Assembly (NCBI RefSeq): GCF_030347995.1
Contig: NZ_JAQIBC010000004.1
Location: forward strand, 38,173 to 102,172
Reading direction: 5' to 3'
Length of the DNA stretch: 64,000 nucleotides
DNA from: Sulfurovum xiamenensis
GTDB taxonomy: Bacteria > Campylobacterota > Campylobacteria > Campylobacterales > Sulfurovaceae
In this document: positions 45,197 through 55,373 of the stretch, piece after piece
How positions within the stretch are numbered: the first letter of the stretch is position 1
Layout of the letters: every line of letters begins with the position of its first letter
Program-made: the position numbers and the translations under genes
Notes under the pieces: generated by a model
The model's input: only the letters and a program-made list of their open reading frames with translations
Database searches by the model: none
Told to the model about the DNA's origin: nothing

Positions 45197-47695
45197 ATGA
45201 ATAAAATACTTAAAATCACACTTTCGATAGTACTGTTTCTATTGCTCACTGTAACGGGCCTCTCTTTTTTCATTTTCAGTCAAAAAGGGAATGAGTTGTT
45301 AAAGCCCTATGTCAAAGAGACGTTAGAAGAGAATATAGGGTTACCTGTTGAGGTCAACAGATTCAAGCTGGATTCGGGGAGATCCACTCTGGAGTTTGTC
45401 ATTAACAAACAGGCTTTTGTCAATGTAGCAACACAGCATAAGCTGTGGAGCCAGTCGTTTGAAGGGACCTATCAGATCAAAACAGACAGCTTTTCGTATG
45501 AGGAGATCAAGTTAAAAGAGGTAGATATTAAAGGAAACTTTAAAGGGGTTTCCGAAGATATCTATGTAGAGGGGAAAGGAAGGGCCCTTGGTGCAGCATT
45601 AGACTACCGCTTCAATCTCATCGATGAGATTGCACAGAAGATCATTGCCAACATGAAAGGGGCACACTTTTCAGAAGTCTTGCAGCTTGTAGGGTATCCT
45701 GCTTTGGCAGAAGGAAAGATAGATGTTGAGATCAATATGCCTAAGATCGGTGAAGAGGCAGCAAGCGGGTATGGGCATATTGTCCTGAACAGAGCCATAT
45801 TCAATCGGGCATTGGTGAAAGAGCTCTATCACTATACCCTTCCTAAGAAAAGTTACGTAGAAGGAACAGTGGATGCCACACTGGAAGGCAAAAGTGCCCA
45901 ATTGGTGGGTGATATACAAAGTAACCTCTTTGCCTTAGAGATCAAAGATGCCGTGATGGATATGGCTTCGGATGAAGCAAAAGCAGTCTACCGCCTGGAT
46001 GTGAAAGATATGCGTATCTTGACAAAGAATCAACTGGCAGGCCCTTTCAAAGTAGAAGGGAAGTTAGAAAAGAAAGAGGAAGCCACGCTTGTGACTGGAA
46101 CTAGCCGCTCTTTGGGAGGGGTGCTCGATTTTGCGTTGGGGGAAACCGCTCAGGTCACTTTAGAGAAACTTTCCCTGGAGAAGCTTCTTGCTTTTCTTAA
46201 ACAGCCTGACTATGCAAAAGGTGAACTCAGCGGAAACCTGGTGTTCGATGAGTTGGAAGAGATGTCCGGGGCCTATAAGCTACAGGTCGATAAAGGGGTA
46301 TTCAATCCTAAGGTTGTAGAAAAAATGGCAGGATACAAGATCCCCGAAGAGAATACATTTACTTTTGAATCCAAAGGGGAGATAGACAATGCACTGCTTA
46401 GCGGAAATGCAAGAGTCGAATCAACACTGACCAATATCACACTTCCTTCATTCGAATATGACCTGAAGCAAAATACTCTGGTCTCCGAGTACGATATCCT
46501 GGTCCATGATATCAATACATTGATCCCCAAGGCAAAGAATGGGAAAGCTACACCTGTCAGTGCCAAAGGCTCACTCAATCTTACGGATACACTGAGCATC
46601 TCCGGTGTAACGGAAGGATTGGGTAAAAAAGTCGCGTTTGCGTATGACAGCAAAACAGCCAAAGTAGAGATATCAGAGCTTTCTGTCGAGAAGGTACTTG
46701 CCTTGAGCGGATTACCTGTATACGTGAAAGGAACCATAGACAGTGATATAGACTTTACGAGCCTTGACCCTGAAGAAGGTACTTTCACTCTCAAAAGCAG
46801 CAAACTGGTAACCCAGCCCGATGCAATGAAAAAATTGACAGGCGAAGCATTCACTATGAATGCGGTCGTAGAGTCTTCAGGAACATTCAAAGAGGGCAAA
46901 GGAACGATCCATACAAAAGTGGAAAGTTCCGTGGGAGATATCACGTTTGACAATATGGTCTATGACGCGGAAAATCAAACCTTGAAAAGTGCGTATACTA
47001 TCGACATTCCAAGTCTAAAGGAAGTGCAACCTCTGATTGGTAAAAAGTTCTATGGACCGCTTCTCTTGCAAGGGGAATTGTTTAAAGACAAAATCGTAAA
47101 AGTCACGGGTGCAACGACCTCTTTGGGAGGCAAGATCAACTATACCCTTAAAGGGGATGATCTCACCAGTACGATCAGCAGTGTACCTTTGGAAAATATT
47201 TTGGGAACGCTTGGACATAAGAGGAACTTTTTAGGATCCGCTTCAGGGAACGCAAACTATAACCTTAAGAAGAAATCAGGTGTAGTAGATCTGGATATCG
47301 CCTCATTCCAGATCAAACCAAATGATCTGACCAAGATGATAAGCTTGGCGATAGGAAAAGATCCTGCACGTGTGATCTTCTCGTCGACAAAGTTTCATGC
47401 AGATATAAACAAAAATATCATTGATTATACATTACATGCGATAGGGACAAGAAGCAGTATTGATATTACGCAGGGAAGAATGAATACGACCAATAATACC
47501 AATTCAGCCAGATTCTCATTCGTCTATGAAGAACACACGGTAAGAGGAAAGATCAAAGGGTCGGTCAATAGTCCAAAAATTACGATAGATACCTCTGCAT
47601 TGATCAAGGATAAAATAGACGAAAAGGTACAGGAAAAACTTGATAAGGCATTGGGTGGTCAGGCCGCAGAATTTTTAAAAAGTCTGCCATTTTAA
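45197..47695 (+). CDS. Large AsmA-like envelope protein
   Basis: 832 residues. One N-terminal membrane anchor (about 5-27), then a long repetitive beta-rich periplasmic part with recurring units such as GxGxALGGxLDYxF and YxxPxxKSYVEGTVDA, and a DUF3971/AsmA-like C-terminus ending in a coiled stretch. AsmA/TamB-like proteins are thought to move lipids between membranes. Assignment to this superfamily is by layout; the exact family is uncertain. Confidence 0.65.
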   Translation: MNKILKITLSIVLFLLLTVTGLSFFIFSQKGNELLKPYVKETLEENIGLPVEVNRFKLDSGRSTLEFVINKQAFVNVATQHKLWSQSFEGTYQIKTDSFSYEEIKLKEVDIKGNFKGVSEDIYVEGKGRALGAALDYRFNLIDEIAQKIIANMKGAHFSEVLQLVGYPALAEGKIDVEINMPKIGEEAASGYGHIVLNRAIFNRALVKELYHYTLPKKSYVEGTVDATLEGKSAQLVGDIQSNLFALEIKDAVMDMASDEAKAVYRLDVKDMRILTKNQLAGPFKVEGKLEKKEEATLVTGTSRSLGGVLDFALGETAQVTLEKLSLEKLLAFLKQPDYAKGELSGNLVFDELEEMSGAYKLQVDKGVFNPKVVEKMAGYKIPEENTFTFESKGEIDNALLSGNARVESTLTNITLPSFEYDLKQNTLVSEYDILVHDINTLIPKAKNGKATPVSAKGSLNLTDTLSISGVTEGLGKKVAFAYDSKTAKVEISELSVEKVLALSGLPVYVKGTIDSDIDFTSLDPEEGTFTLKSSKLVTQPDAMKKLTGEAFTMNAVVESSGTFKEGKGTIHTKVESSVGDITFDNMVYDAENQTLKSAYTIDIPSLKEVQPLIGKKFYGPLLLQGELFKDKIVKVTGATTSLGGKINYTLKGDDLTSTISSVPLENILGTLGHKRNFLGSASGNANYNLKKKSGVVDLDIASFQIKPNDLTKMISLAIGKDPARVIFSSTKFHADINKNIIDYTLHAIGTRSSIDITQGRMNTTNNTNSARFSFVYEEHTVRGKIKGSVNSPKITIDTSALIKDKIDEKVQEKLDKALGGQAAEFLKSLPF

Positions 47696-47783
47696 TATGG
47701 TGGGATGCTTAAATTGATAATTACTCTCAATTTAATACTTTTTTAAGAGAAGGTAGACTATACTTCATCAAAATTTAGATAAG

Positions 47784-47798
47784 TGATAATTATTATCA
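47784..47798. promoter_or_regulatory. Fur box upstream of feoB
   Basis: TGATAAT-T-ATTATCA, a perfect 7-1-7 inverted repeat matching the Fur consensus, 35 bp before the feoB GTG and just downstream of TATACT (47759-47764). A second partial copy TGATAAT is at 47715-47721. Iron repression of the feo operon is expected. Confidence 0.88.
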
Positions 47799-47833
47799 TT
47801 TATATAGGTTATAACACTCCATAAGGAAAATAG

Positions 47834-49957
47834 GTGGAAAAAATAACCATAGCATTGGCAGGACAGCCAAACGTAGGGAAAAGCTCACTCATTAATGCCA
47901 TATCCAATGCCACACTGAAAGTAGGTAACTTTTCAGGTGTCACCGTAGATAAAACAGAAGTAGAATTTACATTTTGTGATGAGGTCAGCTGCAAGGACTA
48001 TGAGATACATATCATTGACCTCCCGGGTGCATACTCCTTAACGGAATATACGATAGAAGAGAAAGTCACCAAGAGCTTTTTACAAAGTGATGAGTATGAT
48101 ATCATCGTTAATGTCGTGGACTCTACGAACCTTCAGAGAAATTTACTCTTTACCACACAACTGCTTGAAACGGGTAAGAAAGTGATCGTTGCCCTCAATA
48201 TGGATGACGAGGCACGCAAAGAAGGCATTAGAATAGATGAAAAACAACTCTCTGCCATACTTGGGGTACCATGTATTAAAACCTCTGCTTCGCAAAAAGT
48301 AGGTATTGACGCGCTGAAAGCAGCTATTATTGAAGTGTATGAGAGAGAAGAGACAGGCTCAAAGGTTGTCTATAGTGACCCTATAGAAGAAGAGATAGAA
48401 TCTATTGTTACCTTTTTAAAAGAGAAAAATTATAAAAGTACACTTCCTTATCGCCATCTGGCCGTAAGGTTACTGCAAGAAGATGCAGATGTGTATAAGA
48501 AAATGCACGATGAACCTATCTGGATAGAGATGCTGCCTATCGTAAGAGAAGCTTTGAACCATCTCTATCTGCACAATAACACCAAAGACTTGGATGAGAT
48601 CTTCGCGGATGAACATTTTGCTTTTGCCAAAGGGGCAAAGATGGAAGTGATGTCTGTGGAAGGGATGAAAGCAAAAAATCTTACCCAGAAGATAGACAAT
48701 CTTCTCATCAACAAGATCCTCGGTATACCGCTTTTCTTGTTTTTTATGTGGGGATTGTTTCAGCTTACGTTTGAGCTAGGCTCTGTACCTATGGATTATA
48801 TTGATGCAGCTTTTGGTTGGCTTGGAGATCAGGCTAAATCGGTCTTGGGAGAGGGTGAATTAAGTTCCTTGATTGCAGATGGGATGATAGCCGGTGTAGG
48901 GGCAGTCATCATGTTCCTGCCTAATATTCTTATTCTCTTTGTGGGTATCGCATTACTTGAGACCACAGGCTATATGAGTCGGGTAGCCTTTTTGCTGGAT
49001 GGATTTTTCCATAAGTTCGGGTTGCATGGTAAAAGTTTCATCCCTCTGGTCACAGGATTCGGATGTTCAGTACCTGCTTATATGGCAGCACGTACCCTTA
49101 AAAACGAGAAGGACAGGCTGATTACGCTCTTTATTATAGGTTTTATGAGTTGTGGTGCACGACTTCCTATTTATGTCTTGTTCGCAGGCGCATTTTTTGC
49201 ACAAGAACAGGCAGGGAATATCTTGTTTGTTATCTATATTTCCGGTGCGATTCTGGGCTTAGTGGCAGCGAAAGTACTTAAAGTATTTGTCTTTAAAGGT
49301 GAAGATGAACCTTTTGTTATGGAGATGCCAAAGTATCGTATGCCCTCATTCAAACTCATTTGGCATACGGTGTATGGCCAGGCAAAATCTTATCTAAAAA
49401 AAGCGGGAACTTTCATCTTGGCAGCATCTGTACTGATCTGGTTCGCAAGTAACTATCCTAAAAATGAGATGCTTGAAACAGAGTATCAAACAAAGATAGC
49501 ACAAGCAGCTCATGAGGATACAAGAAATCAACTCAGCAATGAGCTCTCCATGCTCCACTTGGAACAAAGCTACCTGGGAAAGATAGGACATGCTTCCGAA
49601 CCATTCTTTGCGCCACTAGGATTTGACTGGCGTATGGCCGTAGCTTTGGAGACAGGATTGGCAGCCAAGGAAGTGGTTGTCTCTACACTGGGGGTATTGT
49701 ATGCGCTTGGGGATGAGGTAGATGAAGGAAATGAAGGACTGATAGAGCAGATCAAGGCCAACATACCGTTTGCTGCGGCAATAGCATTTATCGTATTTGT
49801 GATGCTCTATCTGCCTTGTCTGGCTGCTTCTATGGTCTTTGCCAAAGAGGCAGGAGGGTGGAAGTATCTTGTCTATCTGTTCTTCATGACCACCGCTACA
49901 GCATGGATACTAAGTTTTATAGCGTACCGTGTGACGCTGATGATTACAGGAGTGTAA
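47834..49957 (+). CDS. feoB: Ferrous iron transporter FeoB
   Basis: 707 residues. N-terminal G domain with G1 GQPNVGKSS (10-18), G3 DLPGAYSL and G4 NMDD, a helical GDI-like domain, then about nine membrane helices with the Gate motifs and conserved Cys (GFGCSVPA, FMSCGARLP). Imports Fe2+. GTG start with AAGGA upstream. feoA follows 1 bp later, the reverse of the Escherichia order. Confidence 0.97.
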   Translation: MEKITIALAGQPNVGKSSLINAISNATLKVGNFSGVTVDKTEVEFTFCDEVSCKDYEIHIIDLPGAYSLTEYTIEEKVTKSFLQSDEYDIIVNVVDSTNLQRNLLFTTQLLETGKKVIVALNMDDEARKEGIRIDEKQLSAILGVPCIKTSASQKVGIDALKAAIIEVYEREETGSKVVYSDPIEEEIESIVTFLKEKNYKSTLPYRHLAVRLLQEDADVYKKMHDEPIWIEMLPIVREALNHLYLHNNTKDLDEIFADEHFAFAKGAKMEVMSVEGMKAKNLTQKIDNLLINKILGIPLFLFFMWGLFQLTFELGSVPMDYIDAAFGWLGDQAKSVLGEGELSSLIADGMIAGVGAVIMFLPNILILFVGIALLETTGYMSRVAFLLDGFFHKFGLHGKSFIPLVTGFGCSVPAYMAARTLKNEKDRLITLFIIGFMSCGARLPIYVLFAGAFFAQEQAGNILFVIYISGAILGLVAAKVLKVFVFKGEDEPFVMEMPKYRMPSFKLIWHTVYGQAKSYLKKAGTFILAASVLIWFASNYPKNEMLETEYQTKIAQAAHEDTRNQLSNELSMLHLEQSYLGKIGHASEPFFAPLGFDWRMAVALETGLAAKEVVVSTLGVLYALGDEVDEGNEGLIEQIKANIPFAAAIAFIVFVMLYLPCLAASMVFAKEAGGWKYLVYLFFMTTATAWILSFIAYRVTLMITGV

Positions 49958-49958
49958 G

Positions 49959-50189
49959 ATGGTATTGAGTGAATTACATAAAGGTGACAAAGCTGAGATC
50001 ATAAAGGTCCATGCAGACAAGGCACTAAAAGACAGGCTGACCTCATTTGGAGTGATGCGTGGTGAAACACTTTTTGTCAAAGGGTGTTCTATTGCCAAGC
50101 AGACGATGGAGATAGAAGTAGGTTCAACACTTATCGCATTGCGTGCAGATGAAGCAGGCAAAATAGAAGTAGAACAAATAGAGAACTAA
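49959..50189 (+). CDS. feoA: FeoA domain protein
   Basis: 76 residues, SH3-like FeoA domain (LSELHKGDKAEIIKVHADKALKDRLTSFGVMRGE). Helper of FeoB. Placed directly after feoB and 15 bp before a porin gene. Confidence 0.93.
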   Translation: MVLSELHKGDKAEIIKVHADKALKDRLTSFGVMRGETLFVKGCSIAKQTMEIEVGSTLIALRADEAGKIEVEQIEN

Positions 50190-50204
50190 CACTTAAGCTA
50201 AAAG

Positions 50205-51338
50205 ATGAAAAAGAAAATAACCGGTTTTTTACTTTTAATTATGATAATGAGTATTAATATATATGCAGATACATTAAGTGATGTACTATCCAATGCCAAG
50301 TCTGACGGTATGGTTAGACTGGGGTATCAAAGCCATGAAACAGACAATGACACAGACACGGAATTTGCACTGGGAGTTAAACTGCACTTTGAAACAGCGC
50401 CCTATTACGTCCTACAGGCAGGTGCAACGCTTTTTACATCTCATGGTAATGGGAAAGAGGGTTTTGAAGGTATTGCTTTCTTTGATAAAAACAATGAAGA
50501 TTATGCCATCCTGGGTGAAGTCTATCTGAAAGGTAAATTTTCAGACACTACACTTTTTTTTGGACGACAGAGTTTTGATACCCCTTTTTCGGATAGTGAT
50601 GATATAGGAATGGTCCCCAATACATTTGAGGCTTTGACACTGCTCAATACCTCGCTCAAAGATACAACCATCTTTCTTTCACATGTACAAAAATGGTCAG
50701 GTGTTGACAGTGAAACACCTGGCACATTTAGCGATATCAATGACAATGCGGGCATGCAAATACTGGGTATAACCTATGAAGGTGTGAGTAAAATGATACT
50801 CTCCGGATGGTTCTATCATTTGAAAGATAGAGTGAAGATAAGCTATCTGGAAGCCAATTATGAAGATGAAACCGATAGGTTTACCTATGGTGCTGCACTC
50901 CAGTATAGTTTTCAGGACTATGATCACACAGAGAGCTCGACTGTTTACGGAGTCGCAGCATCTTTTGGTGTGAAGAAGGTAGGAGTTACAACGACCATCG
51001 CTTATAATAAAGTCCATGGTAGTGCGGCAGACAACTTTTTTGGCGGTGGACCGTTCTTCACCAATGCAGAGCATAATACTTTGAGAGAAGAAGGACCGGA
51101 TGGAGAGACTATACTTTATGCCATCACGTGGGATGCATCTACCATAGGAGCAGAAGGATTAAACTTTATAGCCAATATAGATGCACATGCAGGAGAACAA
51201 AACCATGCGACGGAATATGACATTGGGATGAGATATGCATATAGTGATAGACTCAATTTTTCAGCCATTTACTCCGATGTCGAAAATGGAGATCTTGCTT
51301 TCCAAAATCTTAGGATGTTTGTAAATTACTATTTTTAG
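50205..51338 (+). CDS. Outer-membrane porin (Opr family) in feo operon
   Basis: 377 residues. Signal peptide (MKKKITGFLLLIMIMSINIYA), then a barrel of alternating strands ending in a C-terminal Phe (FVNYYF). The pattern (LGVKLHFETAPYY, GRQSFDTPF) matches OprD-like porins of Campylobacterota. Being 15 bp behind feoA, it is probably iron-regulated and could let Fe2+ or a chelate across the outer membrane; that link is inferred from position. Confidence 0.8.
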   Translation: MKKKITGFLLLIMIMSINIYADTLSDVLSNAKSDGMVRLGYQSHETDNDTDTEFALGVKLHFETAPYYVLQAGATLFTSHGNGKEGFEGIAFFDKNNEDYAILGEVYLKGKFSDTTLFFGRQSFDTPFSDSDDIGMVPNTFEALTLLNTSLKDTTIFLSHVQKWSGVDSETPGTFSDINDNAGMQILGITYEGVSKMILSGWFYHLKDRVKISYLEANYEDETDRFTYGAALQYSFQDYDHTESSTVYGVAASFGVKKVGVTTTIAYNKVHGSAADNFFGGGPFFTNAEHNTLREEGPDGETILYAITWDASTIGAEGLNFIANIDAHAGEQNHATEYDIGMRYAYSDRLNFSAIYSDVENGDLAFQNLRMFVNYYF

Positions 51339-51370
51339 ATCACACCTCTTTGGGATGAAAACTATTTTGG

Positions 51371-51376
51371 TATAAT
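51371..51376 (+). promoter_or_regulatory. -10 element before the second L,D-transpeptidase gene
   Basis: TATAAT preceded by TTTTGG, 44 bp before the ATG at 51421. Confidence 0.5.
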
Positions 51377-51420
51377 TTTTTGATATACTCATATCTGATC
51401 AAGATAGAATGGGAAGGTCA

Positions 51421-53094
51421 ATGAAAAAAATTAAACAGAGAATAAGAGATCTATCTATACGCTTTGGACTTATGGCTGTTTTAATGTTTACCCAGGGTGC
51501 GAGTGCAAATACCCATTTGGAATTTCATGAAGCGGCATCAACAGTCATGATCAATTCACTGGAGACAGAACCTTCAAATAGTTTTTTAAAACAGCTCTAT
51601 ACACGGCTTTTCTTTGTACCTGTCTGGATAGATGAGAATTCTCTCTCTACCTTCAGTCAGGAACTTTTTAGGCAAATAAAGCAAGATAAAACCCTCGATA
51701 TAACCTCCAGACTCTATCGGGATACCGTTGATCTGGAGAGAGAAGCCCAAGATATTTATGGCTTGAATGGGACATTGTCTCAAAAAGTAGACCTCGAATT
51801 TAAAATGTCACAACTCTATAAAGGGTATGCTGATTATACGCTATATGGCAGTATCAACTGGGGTGCATTTCAAGATAGGCTTTACAATCTGAAAGCAGAG
51901 GGAATCCATGCAGGATGGGTGACCTACAGACCCGGGTTTAGTCCACTTTCTCTGCTTGAAACGGCAGCAATGAGCGGTAGTTTATCGGAGTTGTTTGCCC
52001 AGTCAGTACCCAAAGAGTACCACTATAAAGCGCTTCAGGCATCACTCATCAAGTACCTGGAGATACAAAAAAATGGGGGATGGCCTATCATAGCGTTCAA
52101 AGGTGTGCTTAAGCCGGGTGAATCCCATGAGATTGTTCCCCTTTTAAGAAAAAGAGTACGTATCACAGGAGATTATGGCAGCTGTAACAGTAAGGAGGGG
52201 GATCTGTATGATAGCTGTTTAAAAGAGGCTGTTGTGCATTTTCAAAAGCGTCATGGTCTGGAAGCTGAAGGCATCATTGGTGCTAAGACCATGGCAGCAC
52301 TGAATGTGCCGATCGAAAAGCGTATTGAACAGATACGTTTAAACCTTGACCGTATCAAATGGCTTCATGAACGCAATGCAAAACGGCACATTATTATCAA
52401 TATCCCTGCATTTACACTCTTCTTTGAAGAAGATAAGGCCTTACGTCTGCAGATGAAAGTGATCACAGGAACAAGAAAAAATCCTACACCGGTCTTCTCC
52501 AATACGGTACGGACCATTGTGCTTAACCCGCATTGGAACGTACCTAAGAGCATTATCCAAAAAGAGATGATCCCTAAGATATTTAGAGATCCCAATGCCA
52601 TGAAAAAAGAGAAGATAGAGATCTATACAGGCTGGGGAGAAGATGCGCAAAAAGTGGATGCAAGCTCTGTAAACTGGGGGCAATACCGTTACAGCAAAAA
52701 CGTTCCCTATCGCTTTGCGCAGACACCGGGATATCATAATGCTCTGGGAAAAGTGAAATTTCTTTTTCCAAACCAGTTCTCTGTCTATATGCATGATACC
52801 CCGACAAAAAACCTTTTTAATCGCAATGTCAGAGCATTCAGTCACGGCTGCATCCGTCTTTCTAAACCCATAGAACTTTTGGAGACATTCTCTACGTTTA
52901 ATGACACGATAGATTTTGAGAAGGCACAGGAGAGACTCAAGGGCAAAAGAAAAGAGTTTTTGGCTTTAACGCAGAGGGTTCCTGTGGATGTGGTGTATCT
53001 GACTGCCTATGTAGATTATGATGGCGTGCTGCAGTTTAGAGATGATATCTACGGTTATGACAAAATGCAACTTCAGTCTTATAGAAAATGGTAA
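51421..53094 (+). CDS. L,D-transpeptidase, YcbB/LdtD type (paralogue 2)
   Basis: 557 residues from the ATG at 51421, which has GGAAGG 5 nt upstream; an ATG 12 bp earlier is also open. Signal peptide, peptidoglycan-binding domain near 245-300 and YkuD domain with MHDTP and SHGCIRL (nucleophile C477). Same architecture as 2263-4002 but clearly divergent in sequence. Stop overlaps coaE start (TAATG), so they are cotranslated. Confidence 0.88.
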   Translation: MKKIKQRIRDLSIRFGLMAVLMFTQGASANTHLEFHEAASTVMINSLETEPSNSFLKQLYTRLFFVPVWIDENSLSTFSQELFRQIKQDKTLDITSRLYRDTVDLEREAQDIYGLNGTLSQKVDLEFKMSQLYKGYADYTLYGSINWGAFQDRLYNLKAEGIHAGWVTYRPGFSPLSLLETAAMSGSLSELFAQSVPKEYHYKALQASLIKYLEIQKNGGWPIIAFKGVLKPGESHEIVPLLRKRVRITGDYGSCNSKEGDLYDSCLKEAVVHFQKRHGLEAEGIIGAKTMAALNVPIEKRIEQIRLNLDRIKWLHERNAKRHIIINIPAFTLFFEEDKALRLQMKVITGTRKNPTPVFSNTVRTIVLNPHWNVPKSIIQKEMIPKIFRDPNAMKKEKIEIYTGWGEDAQKVDASSVNWGQYRYSKNVPYRFAQTPGYHNALGKVKFLFPNQFSVYMHDTPTKNLFNRNVRAFSHGCIRLSKPIELLETFSTFNDTIDFEKAQERLKGKRKEFLALTQRVPVDVVYLTAYVDYDGVLQFRDDIYGYDKMQLQSYRKW

Positions 53095-53687
53095 TGGCTT
53101 TTAAGTATGCTATCGCCCTTACAGGGAGTATCGCTACGGGAAAAAGTTCTACCGTAAAACTTCTTGAAGCTTCCGGGTTTCATATCATAGATGCCGACAA
53201 GATCGCCCATAAGATACTGGATGAACAGCATGAAGCGATAGCGGAGAGGTTTGGTGAAGCGTTGGTACATGAGGGGAAGGTAGACAGAAAGGCGTTGGGA
53301 GCCATTGTCTTTTCCGATAACACTCAACGTAAAGTACTTGAAGCTTTGCTCCATCCGCTGATCTATGATGAGATCGAGCGTCTTTCTATCGAACAGGACA
53401 AGCTAGGAAAGCCCTACTTTATAGATATTCCCCTCTTTTTTGAAAATGAACGATACCCTATAAAAAAATCGTTAGTGGTCTATACGACAGAAGAACAACA
53501 GCTTGAACGCCTTATGCAGAGGGAAGGGTATACGAAAGAAGAAGCACTCAATCGTATAAAGGCACAAATACCTGTAGAAGAAAAACGTAAACTTGCTACC
53601 TATGTTATAGATAATAGTGGTACACTTACACAATTAGAAAAAGAATGTGAACGGGTAAAAGAGGAGATATTGAATGACAGTGACTAA
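53094..53687 (+). CDS. coaE: Dephospho-CoA kinase
   Basis: About 197 residues from the ATG overlapping the preceding stop; a start 6 bp earlier is possible. P-loop ALTGSIATGKSS, and DADKIAH typical of CoaE. Last step of CoA synthesis. Overlaps dapF by 14 bp. Confidence 0.93.
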   Translation: MAFKYAIALTGSIATGKSSTVKLLEASGFHIIDADKIAHKILDEQHEAIAERFGEALVHEGKVDRKALGAIVFSDNTQRKVLEALLHPLIYDEIERLSIEQDKLGKPYFIDIPLFFENERYPIKKSLVVYTTEEQQLERLMQREGYTKEEALNRIKAQIPVEEKRKLATYVIDNSGTLTQLEKECERVKEEILNDSD

Positions 53688-54420
53688 ATATTCAGCCAGC
53701 GGTAACGATTTTGTAATGTTCGTGGCACAAAAAAAGGCCGATAGGTCAGAACTTGCCAAAAAACTCTGCCATAGGCAAAATGGTGTAGGGGCAGATGGTC
53801 TTGTAGTGGTATTGCCACATCCTGAGTATGACTTTGAATGGGAATTTTACAATGCAGATGGAAGTGTGGCAGATATGTGTGGTAATGCGAGCAGGGCGGT
53901 AGCGCACTTTGCGCTGGAAAAAGGTATTGCCAAAGACAATAAGGCTGAGTTCCTCACCGGTGCAGGTGTGATACGTGCCACCATTAATGGACTCTATGTG
54001 GTGAGTGATATGGTCCCGCCTGATATCATAAGTCAAGAGATAGAAGAGTATGGTGAAAATTGGTGGCTGATCAATTCGGGGGTGCCTCATCTTGTAGCCG
54101 TAAGAGACAATATAGATAAGTTCAATATCGAAGAGGCACGTGTTTTACGTCATAAATATAATGCAAATATAGATATCTGTACAGTGAAAGATGATGCCCT
54201 ATATGTCCGTACCTATGAGCGTGGGGTGGAAGATGAAACCTTGGCCTGTGGGACTGGGATGGTCGCATGTTTTATACGTTGTCATAAAGAGGGTAAAGTT
54301 TCTGATAAGATGAAGGTGTATCCTACAAGCGGAGAGGAACTGTATGTAAGTTATGAAGAGGGTGTGTATAGATTTGGCGGCAAGGTAACTAAGACGTTTG
54401 TTGCTGAGACCCTGATATAA
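53674..54420 (+). CDS. dapF: Diaminopimelate epimerase
   Basis: 248 residues, slightly shorter than usual (about 275). Catalytic Cys pairs: CGNASRAV in the N-terminal half and ACGTGMVA in the C-terminal half. Converts LL- to meso-diaminopimelate for lysine and peptidoglycan. Groups with the upstream wall-active L,D-transpeptidase. Confidence 0.95.
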   Translation: MTVTKYSASGNDFVMFVAQKKADRSELAKKLCHRQNGVGADGLVVVLPHPEYDFEWEFYNADGSVADMCGNASRAVAHFALEKGIAKDNKAEFLTGAGVIRATINGLYVVSDMVPPDIISQEIEEYGENWWLINSGVPHLVAVRDNIDKFNIEEARVLRHKYNANIDICTVKDDALYVRTYERGVEDETLACGTGMVACFIRCHKEGKVSDKMKVYPTSGEELYVSYEEGVYRFGGKVTKTFVAETLI

Positions 54421-54447
54421 TCAATCTGTTAGTTTAAAGAGGAAGTT

Positions 54448-55083
54448 ATGAAATTTTTATCTATGTTTATCATCGCTACAGTCACTCTTTTTGCCAATGA
54501 TTTCAATCAGGCGGTAGAAGACTATAACAATGGCGGTTACATCAAAGCTCTGAATACCTTTTATGCCTTGGCTAAAAAAGATGATGCAAAAGCACAGTAC
54601 AATGTCGGGATTATCTATGCGAATGGAAAAGGTGTCCAGAAAGACCTTGACAAAGCTAAAAAATGGTATGAAAAAGCGGCAAAACAGGGCAATGGACCTG
54701 CACAGTACAATTTGGCACAACTCTATCATAGTGCCGGAGAGACAGATGCTCATGGATATGAAAAAGCACGATACTGGTATGAGAAAGCCGTAGAATCAGG
54801 TATTGTACAGGCCTATAACAATCTTGCTGCCTTGTATATGGAAGGCAAAGGGGTGAAGCAGGATCAGCAAAAGGCGTTTGAACTGTTTCAAAAAGCAGCG
54901 AGTATGGGTGACAATGCTGCACAGGTCAATGTAGCTGTACTCTATGCATGGGGAGAGGGTATCACGCATGATAAAATGAAAGCCTATGACAACTTTAAAA
55001 AAGCGTTGATTGCAGGGAAAAGCGAAGCAAGTGAGTATCTAGATAGACTCTGTTCGGAGAGCGCCTGGGTCTGTGAGGACTAA
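54448..55083 (+). CDS. Sel1-repeat (TPR-like) secreted protein
   Basis: 211 residues. Signal peptide (MKFLSMFIIATVTLFA), then four to five Sel1 repeats of 36 residues (AQYNVGIIYANGKGVQKDLDKAKKWYEKAAKQG and similar) and two C-terminal Cys. Similar to Hcp proteins of Helicobacter (Cys-rich Sel1), though with fewer Cys. Binding partner unknown. Confidence 0.85.
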   Translation: MKFLSMFIIATVTLFANDFNQAVEDYNNGGYIKALNTFYALAKKDDAKAQYNVGIIYANGKGVQKDLDKAKKWYEKAAKQGNGPAQYNLAQLYHSAGETDAHGYEKARYWYEKAVESGIVQAYNNLAALYMEGKGVKQDQQKAFELFQKAASMGDNAAQVNVAVLYAWGEGITHDKMKAYDNFKKALIAGKSEASEYLDRLCSESAWVCED

Positions 55084-55150
55084 GTCGCCTCATTTTTAAG
55101 TATCTGTTGGCTATACTTTCAACCTGCAAAACATCTCTGTTTTGTTCAAT

Positions 55151-55226
55151 GATCGCGTAACTCAGTTGGTAGAGTACTTCCTTGACATGGAAGAAGTCGT
55201 TGGTTCAAGTCCAATCGTGATCACCA
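55151..55226 (+). tRNA. tRNA-Val (GAC)
   Basis: 76 nt with encoded CCA. Acceptor GATCGCG/CGTGATC (one G-U), anticodon stem CTTCC/GGAAG with loop TTGACAT gives GAC. TATACT about 40 bp upstream is a likely -10. Confidence 0.95.
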
Positions 55227-55373
55227 CTTACTTTTTTTATACCATTGATTATCCTCCAAAACTTTTCTTAACTTCACATCTTGATATTTATTTTGTATTA
55301 CACAATATTATTTGATATAATGTGACGTTTTTATGCTATAGTTTCTATATCAAATTGATTTACAGGGGTTATT

